From M3007 sp964646615 (GTDB lineage: Bacteria; Bacteroidota; Bacteroidia; Chitinophagales; Saprospiraceae), in NCBI GenBank assembly GCA_964646615.1, contig CAZYEV010000009.1:1-64000 (forward strand): a stretch of 64,000 nt of DNA. Direction: 5' to 3'. How positions within the stretch are numbered: position 1 is the first letter of the stretch; the number at the start of each line of letters is the position of its first letter. The position numbers were made by a program, and so were the translations under genes. Shown here in pieces: positions 46,537 through 54,760 of this stretch. The notes below the pieces were generated by a model. The model searched no databases. It saw only the letters and a list, made by a program, of their open reading frames with translations, and was not told where the DNA came from.

Positions 46537-48225
46537 TTACCGGGCCTCCCGGACGAAGTAAACCATCCCGTGTTCCCGATACAGTTCCCGGCAGTCGGGT
46601 AGGGTAGGGAGTTCCTCTAAGCGATTGACTTTGGCCACAAAATATACCGTTTTGCCTGGCTTGCCATAGGCCAGGTTGTGGTACTCATCCACCGCTGGGT
46701 CTTCGACCGGCGGTTTTTGAGTATAAAATAAATGCGCATAGCTTTTGAAGCCCACCGTTTTGACGAAGCAGTCTTCCTGCGCCTTGCTTTTATAGAAATC
46801 AATCGTGCTGCCCTGGCTGTATCGCTCGATGTTGCGAATGCACAGCACCAGCGTCAGCGCTACAAAAAGGGCGCCAGCCGAAAAGATTGCCTGCGCTGCT
46901 ATCCAGGGTTTTCGCTGCAGCCACAGGCGCAGGCCCAGCAGGATGCCCACCACCAGTATCGCTCCGGGCAGCGCGTGATACCAATGCCACTCCACCGTTA
47001 CGTCCAGACGCGCCAGAGCGAAGGGGTCCTTGGCCAACAGCGGGCGCAGCAGGTGTATGTTTTGCCCCAGCCAGGGCAGCAGCATCTGAATGCCGCCGAT
47101 GAAAATGCCCAGCACTGGCAGCAGGATGGCTACCACACGCGGCCGCACATCCCAGTGAATGGCCCGCCAGATGGTGTAGGCGCCCAGATACGTCAGCGGA
47201 TAATAGGCCAGCGATGAGTAATGGACAATCTTCGTGCGCACTAAGCTGAACAGGATGAGCACCACCCAGAACAGCAGCTGCATCCACGTCGTCAGGTCGG
47301 CCCGCTGGCAAATGCGCAGCGTGTGCGACTCCAGTACTTCATCCTCCGGCTGATGGTCGCCCCACAGGTTGGGAAGAGCAAATACTGAAATCGGAAAGCA
47401 GCCCAGCAAAAGCACCACCACGTGGTAGCCGAAAAAGCCGCCGTGTCCACTGTCTGGCGTCGTCAGCAGGCGAATTTGATAAGCAACGAACTCCTGCACG
47501 AACTTCGGCCCGTGCAGCGCCGTCTCCACGGCAAACCACACCGCCGATACCGAAAACGCCGCCAGGCTGAAGATCGTGAAATGCAGCAGAAAGCCGCGGT
47601 TGCGAAACTTATAGCGCGCCCAGTAGAGCATCAGCACCAGAAAAGCAATTAGATATGCTACCGGGCCTTTTGTCAGAATGCCCAAACCCAGCGCCCAGCC
47701 GCCCAGCAACAGATAGCGGTAGCGTCGCCAGAAAGAGCGCCCTTCAAAGCGCGTAAAAAACAACCATCGGAACTCGATAAAGCCCCAAAGCCCCAGAAAA
47801 ATGAACAAGTTGAACCACGGGTCAATAATGCCGCTGCGGAAGTACAGGTGTGGCAGAATGCTGCCCAACCACGCCAGCACCCACAGCCAGCCAAACATCC
47901 GGTCGTGCAGGCGGCGGCCAATGTGATATGACAGCAGCAGCACCACCATGCCGGCTATCGCATTCGGAAAACGCGCAGCAAATTCGTTGACCCCAAACAG
48001 CTGCATCGAAAGCGCCTGCATCCAGATGAACAGCGGCGGCTTCTCGAAAAACGGTTCGTAGTCAATCTGCGGGCGCAGGTAATCGCCCGTGAGCAGCATC
48101 TCGCGCGCGCATTCGGCAAAGTTGATCTCGTCCCAGTCAAATAGGTGTACGCCACCTAAAAAAGGCACAAAAAACAGCGCGCCCAATAGCGCTACACGCA
48201 CATAATCAGAGCGTAAAAACGACAT
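46537..48225 (-). CDS. ArnT/PMT-like membrane glycosyltransferase
   Basis: 562 residues from the ATG at 48225; the frame is open to 48321 but the extra residues are not family-like. About 11 membrane helices. The first periplasmic loop has FDWDEINFAECAREMLLTGDYLRP with the catalytic acidic pair D-E, followed by YEPFFEKPPLFIWMQALSMQLFGVNEFAARFPNAIAG, characteristic of ArnT/dolichyl-phosphate-mannose transferases (GT83/GT39). It transfers a sugar from a polyprenyl-phosphate donor to lipid A or protein; acceptor unknown. It lies 117 bases downstream of the orphan permease gene. Confidence 0.9.
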   Translation of the reverse strand: MSFLRSDYVRVALLGALFFVPFLGGVHLFDWDEINFAECAREMLLTGDYLRPQIDYEPFFEKPPLFIWMQALSMQLFGVNEFAARFPNAIAGMVVLLLSYHIGRRLHDRMFGWLWVLAWLGSILPHLYFRSGIIDPWFNLFIFLGLWGFIEFRWLFFTRFEGRSFWRRYRYLLLGGWALGLGILTKGPVAYLIAFLVLMLYWARYKFRNRGFLLHFTIFSLAAFSVSAVWFAVETALHGPKFVQEFVAYQIRLLTTPDSGHGGFFGYHVVVLLLGCFPISVFALPNLWGDHQPEDEVLESHTLRICQRADLTTWMQLLFWVVLILFSLVRTKIVHYSSLAYYPLTYLGAYTIWRAIHWDVRPRVVAILLPVLGIFIGGIQMLLPWLGQNIHLLRPLLAKDPFALARLDVTVEWHWYHALPGAILVVGILLGLRLWLQRKPWIAAQAIFSAGALFVALTLVLCIRNIERYSQGSTIDFYKSKAQEDCFVKTVGFKSYAHLFYTQKPPVEDPAVDEYHNLAYGKPGKTVYFVAKVNRLEELPTLPDCRELYREHGMVYFVREAR

Positions 48226-48342
48226 CAAAAAGGGAGCGAGAAGTGGGAGGTGGAAAAGTGAAAAGTGAAGGATAGAAAGAGAAGATGAGGGGTTTTGCCC
48301 TTCATGCAACGGTGAGCGCAAACAAGACAGGAGCGGAAAAGT

Positions 48343-49587
48343 TCAAAGCGCTTTACCGTGTTGCCCGACTTGCTCGCTCAGCAGATGTAGCGCCATTACC
48401 GTCAGGCAGATGGCTAAGCCGGGAGGAAGACTTACCCACCACAGCTGCGGGCTGGTGCGCGCTCCCTGCAGGAGGCTGCCCCAGGTGGCGCCGGTCAGGT
48501 GTTGGTCGCCGTAGCCCAGAAACGACAGCGATGCTTCCAGCAGGATAGCGCTGGCCACCCCTAACGCAAATACCGTGTAGGCCGGCTGCAACGCATTGGG
48601 CAGTGCGTGGCGCAGCAAAATGCGCGTCTCCGAAAGCCCCAAGCTGCGTGCCGCGGCGATGTAGTCCATCTCCCGCACGCGCAGCATCTCCGCCCGCACA
48701 AACAGCGCCACACCCGGCCAGCTGAACAGGCCGATGAGCGCAATTAATGCCCACAACGTCTGCGCCTGCTCGCGCAACAGCGCTGCAAATGCCACAATTG
48801 CCAGCAAACCCGGCACCGCCATAAAAGCCTCCGCCAGCCGCATGACGAGCAGGTCGAGCGGCAGCGCTACCGGACGTGCAAAAAACGACCACCGACACAA
48901 TCTCCGACCCAGCACAACGGCAATTGCCCAAACCGCAATGGCTGCCCCTCCGCCTGCGAGTAGTCGCGTCATAGCGCCCATTGGTTCCGGTAGCCAGGGC
49001 TGCACCGCGCCTGCGTAGAAAAAGGCCAATGGTAACGAAAATAGCCCCAACAGCAACGGCCCGCGCCGCACGCGCAAACGGTCGTCGCCCCAGTAACCCG
49101 CCAGCGCCCCCAGCAACACCCCCAGCCCAAAGGCCAGGCACATGGCCAGGCTGCCCGCCAGCAGCGCCACGCGCGCACCACCCACCAAGGCCGCTGCCAC
49201 GTCGTAGCCCTGCGCATCGGTGCCCAACCAGTGCCGAAACACACGGGTCCCCGCCGGATGCGCCGCCCCCGGACGCGCCTGTCGGATGGTCGTATCCGGT
49301 CGCGTCGGCAATTCGCCCGGCGAAAACGCTACTGGCGCGAACACCGCCGCCTCGTACGGATAAACTCGCCACAAAAAATGCCGCTGAATGGAGTCCAGCA
49401 CTGGATGTCCATAAGGCAAAGCAGGATCGCGCCATACTGCCCGAAGCCCCGGAAAGAACACCTCTCCGCCCACGCGGCAGTACAGCGGACGCCCGTTGGC
49501 AATCAGATCGCGCCCCACGGCCAACGCCGCTAAGGCCAACAGAATACCCGTAGCAAAATTCAGTCGAAAGCGACCGCGTCGGCTCAT
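48343..49587 (-). CDS. Orphan OppC/DppC-like ABC transporter permease with enlarged N-terminal half
   Basis: 414 residues from the ATG at 49587; an ATG at 49599 adds four. N-terminal helix about 12-28, then an unusually long soluble segment to about 130, ending HWLGTDAQGYDVAAALVGGARVALLAGS, the OppC/DppC signature. Further helices follow, interrupted by an extra pair (about 185-240). EAA loop: EMDYIAAARSLGLSETRILLRHALPNALQPAY. Normal OppC proteins are about 300 residues. The ATP-binding, OppB and solute-binding partners are absent from the window. The substrate class of the family is oligopeptides or nickel; here unknown. Confidence 0.88.
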   Translation of the reverse strand: MSRRGRFRLNFATGILLALAALAVGRDLIANGRPLYCRVGGEVFFPGLRAVWRDPALPYGHPVLDSIQRHFLWRVYPYEAAVFAPVAFSPGELPTRPDTTIRQARPGAAHPAGTRVFRHWLGTDAQGYDVAAALVGGARVALLAGSLAMCLAFGLGVLLGALAGYWGDDRLRVRRGPLLLGLFSLPLAFFYAGAVQPWLPEPMGAMTRLLAGGGAAIAVWAIAVVLGRRLCRWSFFARPVALPLDLLVMRLAEAFMAVPGLLAIVAFAALLREQAQTLWALIALIGLFSWPGVALFVRAEMLRVREMDYIAAARSLGLSETRILLRHALPNALQPAYTVFALGVASAILLEASLSFLGYGDQHLTGATWGSLLQGARTSPQLWWVSLPPGLAICLTVMALHLLSEQVGQHGKAL

Positions 49588-49649
49588 GATGTGTAGCATT
49601 CAAACGGTGGTCAGACAGAGATAGCCTTCAGGCAAAGCCCAAAGACGGG

Positions 49650-50534
49650 CTATTCCGTCGGAGTGAAAAGCAGCGACGCTAAGGTACGCCCAGGCAACTG
49701 TGTATGCACATCCTGCTCCTTTCGACCGAAGACCAGCAAAAACCCGCCGCCACCGGCGCCGCAAATTTTGAACAGCACCCTTTCGCTGCTCAGCGCCTCG
49801 GCCCAGGGCTGGCGCCAGGCTTCGGGTATCATAGGCTGGAAATGCTCCAGTTGGAAGGCCGATATGCGCTCCAAATGTGGCCATACGGCTTCCCCCCGGC
49901 CGGTCTGCCAGGCATCCATTAGCGCCTCGTGAGCAGGTAGCAGTTCGCCGGCCAGGCAGTCGGCAAAATCCTTCTGGCGGCTTTTTTCCATAAAAAACTG
50001 CACCAGTGGCCCCGTTTGCCGCGCCCGGCCAGTGTCGAGCAGGAAGGCTGCGGGCGGCGGTGTCTGCCAGGGCTGCTGCTCGAACAGGCGCGTCTGGCCC
50101 TGTTGCGTGAGCAACGGCCGGCGGATGTAGCTGGTCAGTGGGTCCAGACCCGAGCTTTTGCCATGGAAATGGCTTTCCATGTGGGCAAATGTCTGTTGCA
50201 GTGCCGTAAGGTCAGTGGCCTTTGGCCAGGCGTAACGGTCGTAAACAGCAGCGCACAACGCGCCCGAACTTCCCAGACCATAGCCCATGGGGATGTCGGA
50301 GCGAAAAACCAGCCCCTGCGCCACATCCCGCTGAAAGGCCCCGACATCGAGTTCAGGTATCTGCGCCAGCGCCGCGCTGTGGGCAAAGCCGTGCAATGCC
50401 CCACGCAACGGATCGGCACCGTCAGCCGCCCAGGCCCATTCGCCGCCGAAGCGCTCAAAAGGCAGCGTGAGCGCGCGAGCGCCAAGCAAGACGACGTATT
50501 CGCCAAAGAGCAACACTTTTGCCGGATACCTCAT
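49650..50534 (-). CDS. GHMP-family kinase (mevalonate kinase-like)
   Basis: 294 residues from the ATG at 50534 (an earlier frame to 50603 is not conserved). MRYPAKVLLFGEYVVLLGARALTLPF is the N-terminal GHMP substrate/ATP region. DIPMGYGLGSSGALCAAVYDRY is the P-loop-like motif 2. KICGAGGGGFLLVF is motif 3. Homologs in Bacteroidota are annotated as GYDIA-type GHMP kinases, related to mevalonate pathway enzymes; the substrate is unknown. It is first of a minus-strand row with the permease (62 bases later) and is divergent from rsmB. Confidence 0.88.
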   Translation of the reverse strand: MRYPAKVLLFGEYVVLLGARALTLPFERFGGEWAWAADGADPLRGALHGFAHSAALAQIPELDVGAFQRDVAQGLVFRSDIPMGYGLGSSGALCAAVYDRYAWPKATDLTALQQTFAHMESHFHGKSSGLDPLTSYIRRPLLTQQGQTRLFEQQPWQTPPPAAFLLDTGRARQTGPLVQFFMEKSRQKDFADCLAGELLPAHEALMDAWQTGRGEAVWPHLERISAFQLEHFQPMIPEAWRQPWAEALSSERVLFKICGAGGGGFLLVFGRKEQDVHTQLPGRTLASLLFTPTE

Positions 50535-50549
50535 GGGCGGCAAACCTCC

Positions 50550-50558
50550 GCAAAAATC
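50550..50558 (-). promoter_or_regulatory. Possible promoter -7 element of the GHMP kinase gene
   Basis: The minus strand reads GATTTTTGC, one mismatch (G for T) from TAnnTTTGC, 16 bases before the ATG. Confidence 0.35.
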
Positions 50559-50736
50559 TGCGGACGTACACCGCAATACTTCGCGGAATTTTTGTAACTG
50601 CAAAGGGGCGAAAAGACCTGTGCCGACACGGAAGAATACCGTTTACTGCTGTCTTAATTTCCGATATTGATGCCGTGGTTGTGGGGTTTGTGCATGCACA
50701 TGCGCCGAGCGTTCCGGCGGAACGCCATATTTGTAG

Positions 50737-50745
50737 TAGCTTTGC
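50737..50745 (+). promoter_or_regulatory. Promoter -7 element of the rsmB-helicase operon
   Basis: TAGCTTTGC is a perfect -7 element that ends 10 bases before the ATG at 50756. It sets the start of the methyltransferase far downstream of the longest open frame (50519). Confidence 0.65.
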
Positions 50746-50755
50746 CCCTGCACAC

Positions 50756-51985
50756 ATGCCAGTATTCACCTCATCCACCGTTCGGCCTTTGCTGATACGC
50801 GCCGTAGCAGAGGCGCTGCAGGCCATTTTTGTCGAAAACCAATACGCTGACCGAGTCATCGAGCGCGCGCTGCGCCAGAACCCCAAGGCCGGCAGCCGCG
50901 ACCGCGCTTTTGTGGCCGAAACGACCTACGAAGTGGTACGCCGCTATCGCCAGTACAGCGCCATCCTGGGCGTCGAGCCGCAGACGGAAGAGCACTTCTG
51001 GCAATTAGTGGGCATTCACCTGCTGCTGCAAACAGACAACGAGGACGTGTTTCGCCTGTCTGAAATGCGCACGCTGCACCCCGACGACATCCGCCAGCGC
51101 GCGGCAGAGCTCCGCCAGCAACGGCCCTACCGCGAAAGCATCCCCGACTGGCTCGATGCCCTGGGCCAGCAGCAGCTCGGCGAACGCTGGGACGAAACAC
51201 TGGCCTGGCTCAACCGCCCGGCAGAGGTCGTCTTGCGCGCCAACCGCCTGAAAACCAGCCGTGAAGCCTTGCAACAACGCCTTGCTGCTGAAGGCATCGA
51301 AACGCGCCCGCACGGCCCGGCCGACGCTCTGGTATTGCTGCGCCGGCAGAACGTTTTTGCCACCAAAGCCTTTCAGGAAGGGCTGTTTGAAGTGCAGGAT
51401 TACAGCAGCCAGCAGGTGGCTCCCCTGCTCGACGCGCAGCCCGGCATGCGCGTAGTGGATGCCTGCGCCGGTGGTGGCGGCAAAACGCTCCACTTAGCCG
51501 CCCTCATGCAGGGAAAAGGCGCTATTATCGCCTTAGACACCCTGGCCTGGAAATTGGACGAACTGCGCAAACGCGCGCGCCGCGCTGGCGCACACAACGT
51601 GGAAACGCGCGTCATCGAAAACAGCAAGGCCATTAAACGCCTCTACGACTCTGCCGACAGGCTCCTGCTCGACGTGCCCTGCAGTGGGCTGGGGGTGCTG
51701 CGCCGAAACCCCGACAGCAAATGGAAACTTTCGCCCGAGTTCATCGAAAACCTCCAGAAAACGCAGCAAAACATCCTGCAGCAGTACGCACGCATCACGC
51801 GCCCGGGCGGCCTGATGGTATATGCCACATGCAGCTTGCTGCCCTCGGAAAACCACGAGCAGGTGGGTGCTTTCCTGAATACTCCAGTGGGCGAGGGTTT
51901 TGAATTTTGTACCGAAAAAACCCTCTGGCCCCAAGACGAAGGCTTTGACGGCTTCTACATGGCGCTCCTCAAGCGCAAGGGCTGA
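50756..51985 (+). CDS. 16S rRNA (cytosine-5) methyltransferase, RsmB/NOL1/NOP2 family
   Basis: 409 residues. The N-terminal NusB-like region (1-130; RDRAFVAETTYEVVRRYRQYSAILG) is followed by a SAM-dependent methyltransferase domain. AdoMet motif I is VVDACAGGGGKTLHLAALM. Motif IV is LLLDVPCSGLGVLRRNPD with the conserved PC. Motif VI is YATCSLLPSENHEQV with the catalytic TCS Cys. RsmB methylates C967 of 16S rRNA; RsmF-type alternatives exist, but the NusB-like N-terminus favours RsmB. The helicase starts 37 bases later in the same direction. Confidence 0.9.
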   Translation: MPVFTSSTVRPLLIRAVAEALQAIFVENQYADRVIERALRQNPKAGSRDRAFVAETTYEVVRRYRQYSAILGVEPQTEEHFWQLVGIHLLLQTDNEDVFRLSEMRTLHPDDIRQRAAELRQQRPYRESIPDWLDALGQQQLGERWDETLAWLNRPAEVVLRANRLKTSREALQQRLAAEGIETRPHGPADALVLLRRQNVFATKAFQEGLFEVQDYSSQQVAPLLDAQPGMRVVDACAGGGGKTLHLAALMQGKGAIIALDTLAWKLDELRKRARRAGAHNVETRVIENSKAIKRLYDSADRLLLDVPCSGLGVLRRNPDSKWKLSPEFIENLQKTQQNILQQYARITRPGGLMVYATCSLLPSENHEQVGAFLNTPVGEGFEFCTEKTLWPQDEGFDGFYMALLKRKG

Positions 51986-52022
51986 AAAACCACCGCTTTT
52001 ACCACCAAATAACGCGACTTCC

Positions 52023-53267
52023 ATGCGCTTTGAGCAATATCCCATAGCTGACGAAATCAAACAAAACTTAGCCGCGCTGGGCTGGCGACGCCCTACGGAC
52101 ATTCAATACAAGGCCATTCCGCACATCCTCAACGGCGAAGACGTGTTGGCTGTAGCGCAAACGGGCACGGGTAAGACAGCGGCTTTTGCCATACCCATCG
52201 TGCACCGACTGCACACCACCAAGCGCTCGGCCCGCTCAGAGGGCGTGCGCTGCGTAGTGCTGGAGCCAACGCGCGAGCTGGCCATGCAAATTGCCGGCGT
52301 TTTTCAGACCCTGGCACGCCACACGCGCGTCCGGGTGCTCGATCTCTTCGGCGGTGTAGAGCAGGCTCCGCAAATCGCCCGCCTGCTCAAGGGGGTAGAT
52401 GTGGTGGTGGCCACACCCGGCCGCTTGTTCGACCTGCACGCGCAGGGTTATTTGCCCCTGGATGAGGCGCACATTCTGGCCGTGGACGAAGCCGACCGAA
52501 TGCTGCAATTAGGCTTCCTGCAGGATATTCAGGACTTGCTCAAGCGTCTGCCGCGTCGCCGCCAAACGCTCTTCTTCTCTGCCACCATTGATGCCGACAT
52601 TAAGCGCCTGGCCTATTCGCTCGTGCGCAGCAACGCTATACGCATCCAGATATCGCCCCAAGATCCGGTGTCGAAAAACGTGCAACACGCCGTGGCATTC
52701 ATCGGCATGGACGACAAGCGCTTCTTCCTGGAGCGTTTCCTGCGCGAACACCCCGAGGCCAAAGTGCTCGCCTTCGTGCGCACGCGCGTACGAGCCGAGC
52801 GCGTCCAAAAGGCTATGGAGCGCGTTGGGCTGCAGGCCCTCTGCCTCCACGGAGCCAAAGACCAGCCCGAGCGTTTGCAAACGCTTGAGCAATTCCGCGC
52901 CGGTGCCGTCCGCGTCCTCATCGCTACTGATGTCAGCGCGCGCGGTATTGACATTCCAGACGTGGATTTCGTCATCAATTACGACCTGCCTGAGGTGGCC
53001 GAAAACTACGTCCACCGCGTGGGGCGCACTGGCCGCGGCGAGCGCAAAGGGCAGGCCATCGCCTTCTGCAGCCCCGAAGAAAGGCCACTGCTGCAACGCA
53101 TTGAGGCCTATTTGGGCAAAAAAATCGCCGTACTCGAACTGGACCCGGAAACCTATGCCGAAACACTGCGCCTCAGCGAAGACGTTCCCGACAAGTGGCG
53201 CGACGTCCTGAGCGAAATTGAGGCCGCTGAAGAGTGGCTCGAGAAAAAGCGCAAGAAGAAAAAGTAG
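52023..53267 (+). CDS. DEAD-box RNA helicase (RhlE-like)
   Basis: 414 residues from the ATG at 52023. Q motif RRPTDIQYKAIP, motif I AQTGTGKT, Ia PTRELAMQI, II VDEADRM, III FFSATID, IV FVRTRVRAERV, V ATDVSARGIDIPDV, VI HRVGRTGRG. The short Lys-rich C-tail (EKKRKKKK) suits RNA binding. Likely role in ribosome assembly or mRNA unwinding, fitting its position behind an rRNA methyltransferase. A shared transcript is supported by the short spacing. Confidence 0.95.
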   Translation: MRFEQYPIADEIKQNLAALGWRRPTDIQYKAIPHILNGEDVLAVAQTGTGKTAAFAIPIVHRLHTTKRSARSEGVRCVVLEPTRELAMQIAGVFQTLARHTRVRVLDLFGGVEQAPQIARLLKGVDVVVATPGRLFDLHAQGYLPLDEAHILAVDEADRMLQLGFLQDIQDLLKRLPRRRQTLFFSATIDADIKRLAYSLVRSNAIRIQISPQDPVSKNVQHAVAFIGMDDKRFFLERFLREHPEAKVLAFVRTRVRAERVQKAMERVGLQALCLHGAKDQPERLQTLEQFRAGAVRVLIATDVSARGIDIPDVDFVINYDLPEVAENYVHRVGRTGRGERKGQAIAFCSPEERPLLQRIEAYLGKKIAVLELDPETYAETLRLSEDVPDKWRDVLSEIEAAEEWLEKKRKKKK

Positions 53268-53281
53268 CCGAGCGAAAGCCC

Positions 53282-54235
53282 ATGAAAAACAAGCATTTGG
53301 TTCTGCTTTTCCTGTTGGTGTTGCTCCTGGGCTATGTGGGTCGTCGTCTGCCGTGGCGTTGCCAGTCGGATTTGCGCAGCCGTCTGGTGCCTGTGCCGGA
53401 GGCGGTCTATCGCATTCAGGTCAGTCGCAAAGGGCAGTCTGATCTTTTTCTGGAGCGTACGGCGGCGGGCTGGGTGGCGGAGCAGGAGGGCCGTATTGTG
53501 CCGGTCAGTAGCGACACCATGAAGGCGCTTCTGGAAATATTGGGGCAAACCACTCCTTTTACGCCTTTGAGGGGGAATGAGGGCGCCGCGGCATTTGCCT
53601 CGGCACCGCCAATTCATCTCAGGTTTTCGCTCCAGGACCGCTCCGAGGTTTCGCTACAACTGGGCCTGGAAGGGCAAGACTCCATCGGCCCCTGGACGCT
53701 CGTGCGCTTTGCGCAGCACGAGGGCATATATCGCGTGCGAGGGGCCTTGCGCATCCGCTTTGAGCGAACGTTAGACGACTTCCGAAGCCGCGAACTTCTC
53801 CCGTTCAACGTAGAACAGGTGTGTCGTGTCGCCTGGCATTGGCCACCCGACAGCAGTGCTGTTTGGGAAAAAACCGACACCTCCGCCCGGCAGAAAGGCC
53901 TCGATGTTGCCCTCAGCATCAGTACCTTGCCCTTCCAGTATTGGCTCAACGCCGTGGCGCAATTGCAAAACCTCCCTTTCGCCGATTTTTTTGACGAAAG
54001 CCGGGAAGAAGAATGGCTGCGCCTGACAGCCACTCTCACGACTTGCGAAGGTCAAGCCCTTACACTCCGTTTCTTTGTGTTAGAACCACCGGATATTCCA
54101 GAAGATATACACCCCCTACGTCGGCAAGGCATCCGAAGCCTGCCGCGCTATGTGGCGCACAGCTCCGCTAATCCGCACAATTACTTCATGATTCCCGACG
54201 CTGAGATGGGTGCCCGTCTTTGCGCCGGCCCTTAG
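53282..54235 (+). CDS. DUF4340-like exported protein of unknown function
   Basis: 317 residues from the ATG at 53282, 14 bases after the helicase stop. One N-terminal membrane or signal segment (KHLVLLFLLVLLLGYVG), then a beta-rich mature part: YRIQVSRKGQSDLFLERTAAGWVAEQEGRIVPVSSDTMKALLEILGQT, which resembles the repeated beta units of DUF4340 proteins (substrate-text plus residue-count loops). DUF4340 proteins in gliding Bacteroidota clusters accompany ABC transporter (GldFG-like) genes; none is near here. Function unknown. Family call tentative. Confidence 0.6.
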   Translation: MKNKHLVLLFLLVLLLGYVGRRLPWRCQSDLRSRLVPVPEAVYRIQVSRKGQSDLFLERTAAGWVAEQEGRIVPVSSDTMKALLEILGQTTPFTPLRGNEGAAAFASAPPIHLRFSLQDRSEVSLQLGLEGQDSIGPWTLVRFAQHEGIYRVRGALRIRFERTLDDFRSRELLPFNVEQVCRVAWHWPPDSSAVWEKTDTSARQKGLDVALSISTLPFQYWLNAVAQLQNLPFADFFDESREEEWLRLTATLTTCEGQALTLRFFVLEPPDIPEDIHPLRRQGIRSLPRYVAHSSANPHNYFMIPDAEMGARLCAGP

Positions 54236-54247
54236 CGCGGCGTGTAT

Positions 54248-54514
54248 TTAGATAGAGCCGAAGCCCTCTTCTTCCGCTTTTTCAGTGGCGCGACGCACCC
54301 GGCCCGTGGCTTCGTTAACCACGTCCTCAAATTTTTCGGTCATTTCCTCGACGAGGTCGTCCAGTTTTTCGCGTACGTCGTCCAGATATTCCTCGCCTTT
54401 ACGGCGCAGACGCTCGCGCGTGCGTTCGCCCTTGTCGGGGGCAAAGAGGATACCTAATGCAGCGCCTATGGCCAGGCCGCCCAAAAAGCCCAAGAGAATG
54501 GATTCGCGTTTCAT
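54248..54514 (-). CDS. YtxH domain-containing protein
   Basis: 88 residues from the ATG at 54514. The YtxH signature is at the start: ILLGFLGGLAIGAALGILFAPDKGERTRERL, a Gly/Ala helix followed by an F-A-P-x-x-G-x-x-T/E turn. A highly charged amphipathic helix (EEYLDDVREKLDDLVEEMTEKFEDVV) follows. YtxH proteins are general-stress membrane-associated proteins without a known biochemical role. It converges on the DUF4340-like gene with 12 bases between stops. Confidence 0.88.
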   Translation of the reverse strand: MKRESILLGFLGGLAIGAALGILFAPDKGERTRERLRRKGEEYLDDVREKLDDLVEEMTEKFEDVVNEATGRVRRATEKAEEEGFGSI

Positions 54515-54729
54515 GTCTCTGATGAAGGTGTTTTTTGTGAAATGGTGCATTAACAACGGCTAAAATACGGGCGATGTTGGATGCCGTTGGTTGATATAAG
54601 TTTCTAATGAATGTGATGCGTGTCAAGTCGTATATCCCAGGGCATTTTGTCTGCTACTGCGTGCCGGGTAAATGCTCCGAAGTGATGTAAATCAGCCGGA
54701 GCACCGCCTGAGCGGGCAATAGGTCATGC

Positions 54730-54738
54730 TACCTTTGC
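54730..54738 (+). promoter_or_regulatory. Promoter -7 element of the haloperoxidase-like gene
   Basis: TACCTTTGC, a perfect -7 element, 22 bases before the ATG at 54761. Confidence 0.65.
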
Positions 54739-54760
54739 CCTCGTAAAAGAGGTACTATCT

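Noticed and set aside
48353..49603. 416-residue open frame on the minus strand overlapping the OppC-like permease almost completely
   Set aside because: It is in another frame of the same strand and its product is Gly/Ala/Arg-rich with no family match. The permease frame has the EAA loop and the HWLGTD motif, so the long alternative frame reflects the GC-rich codon pattern.
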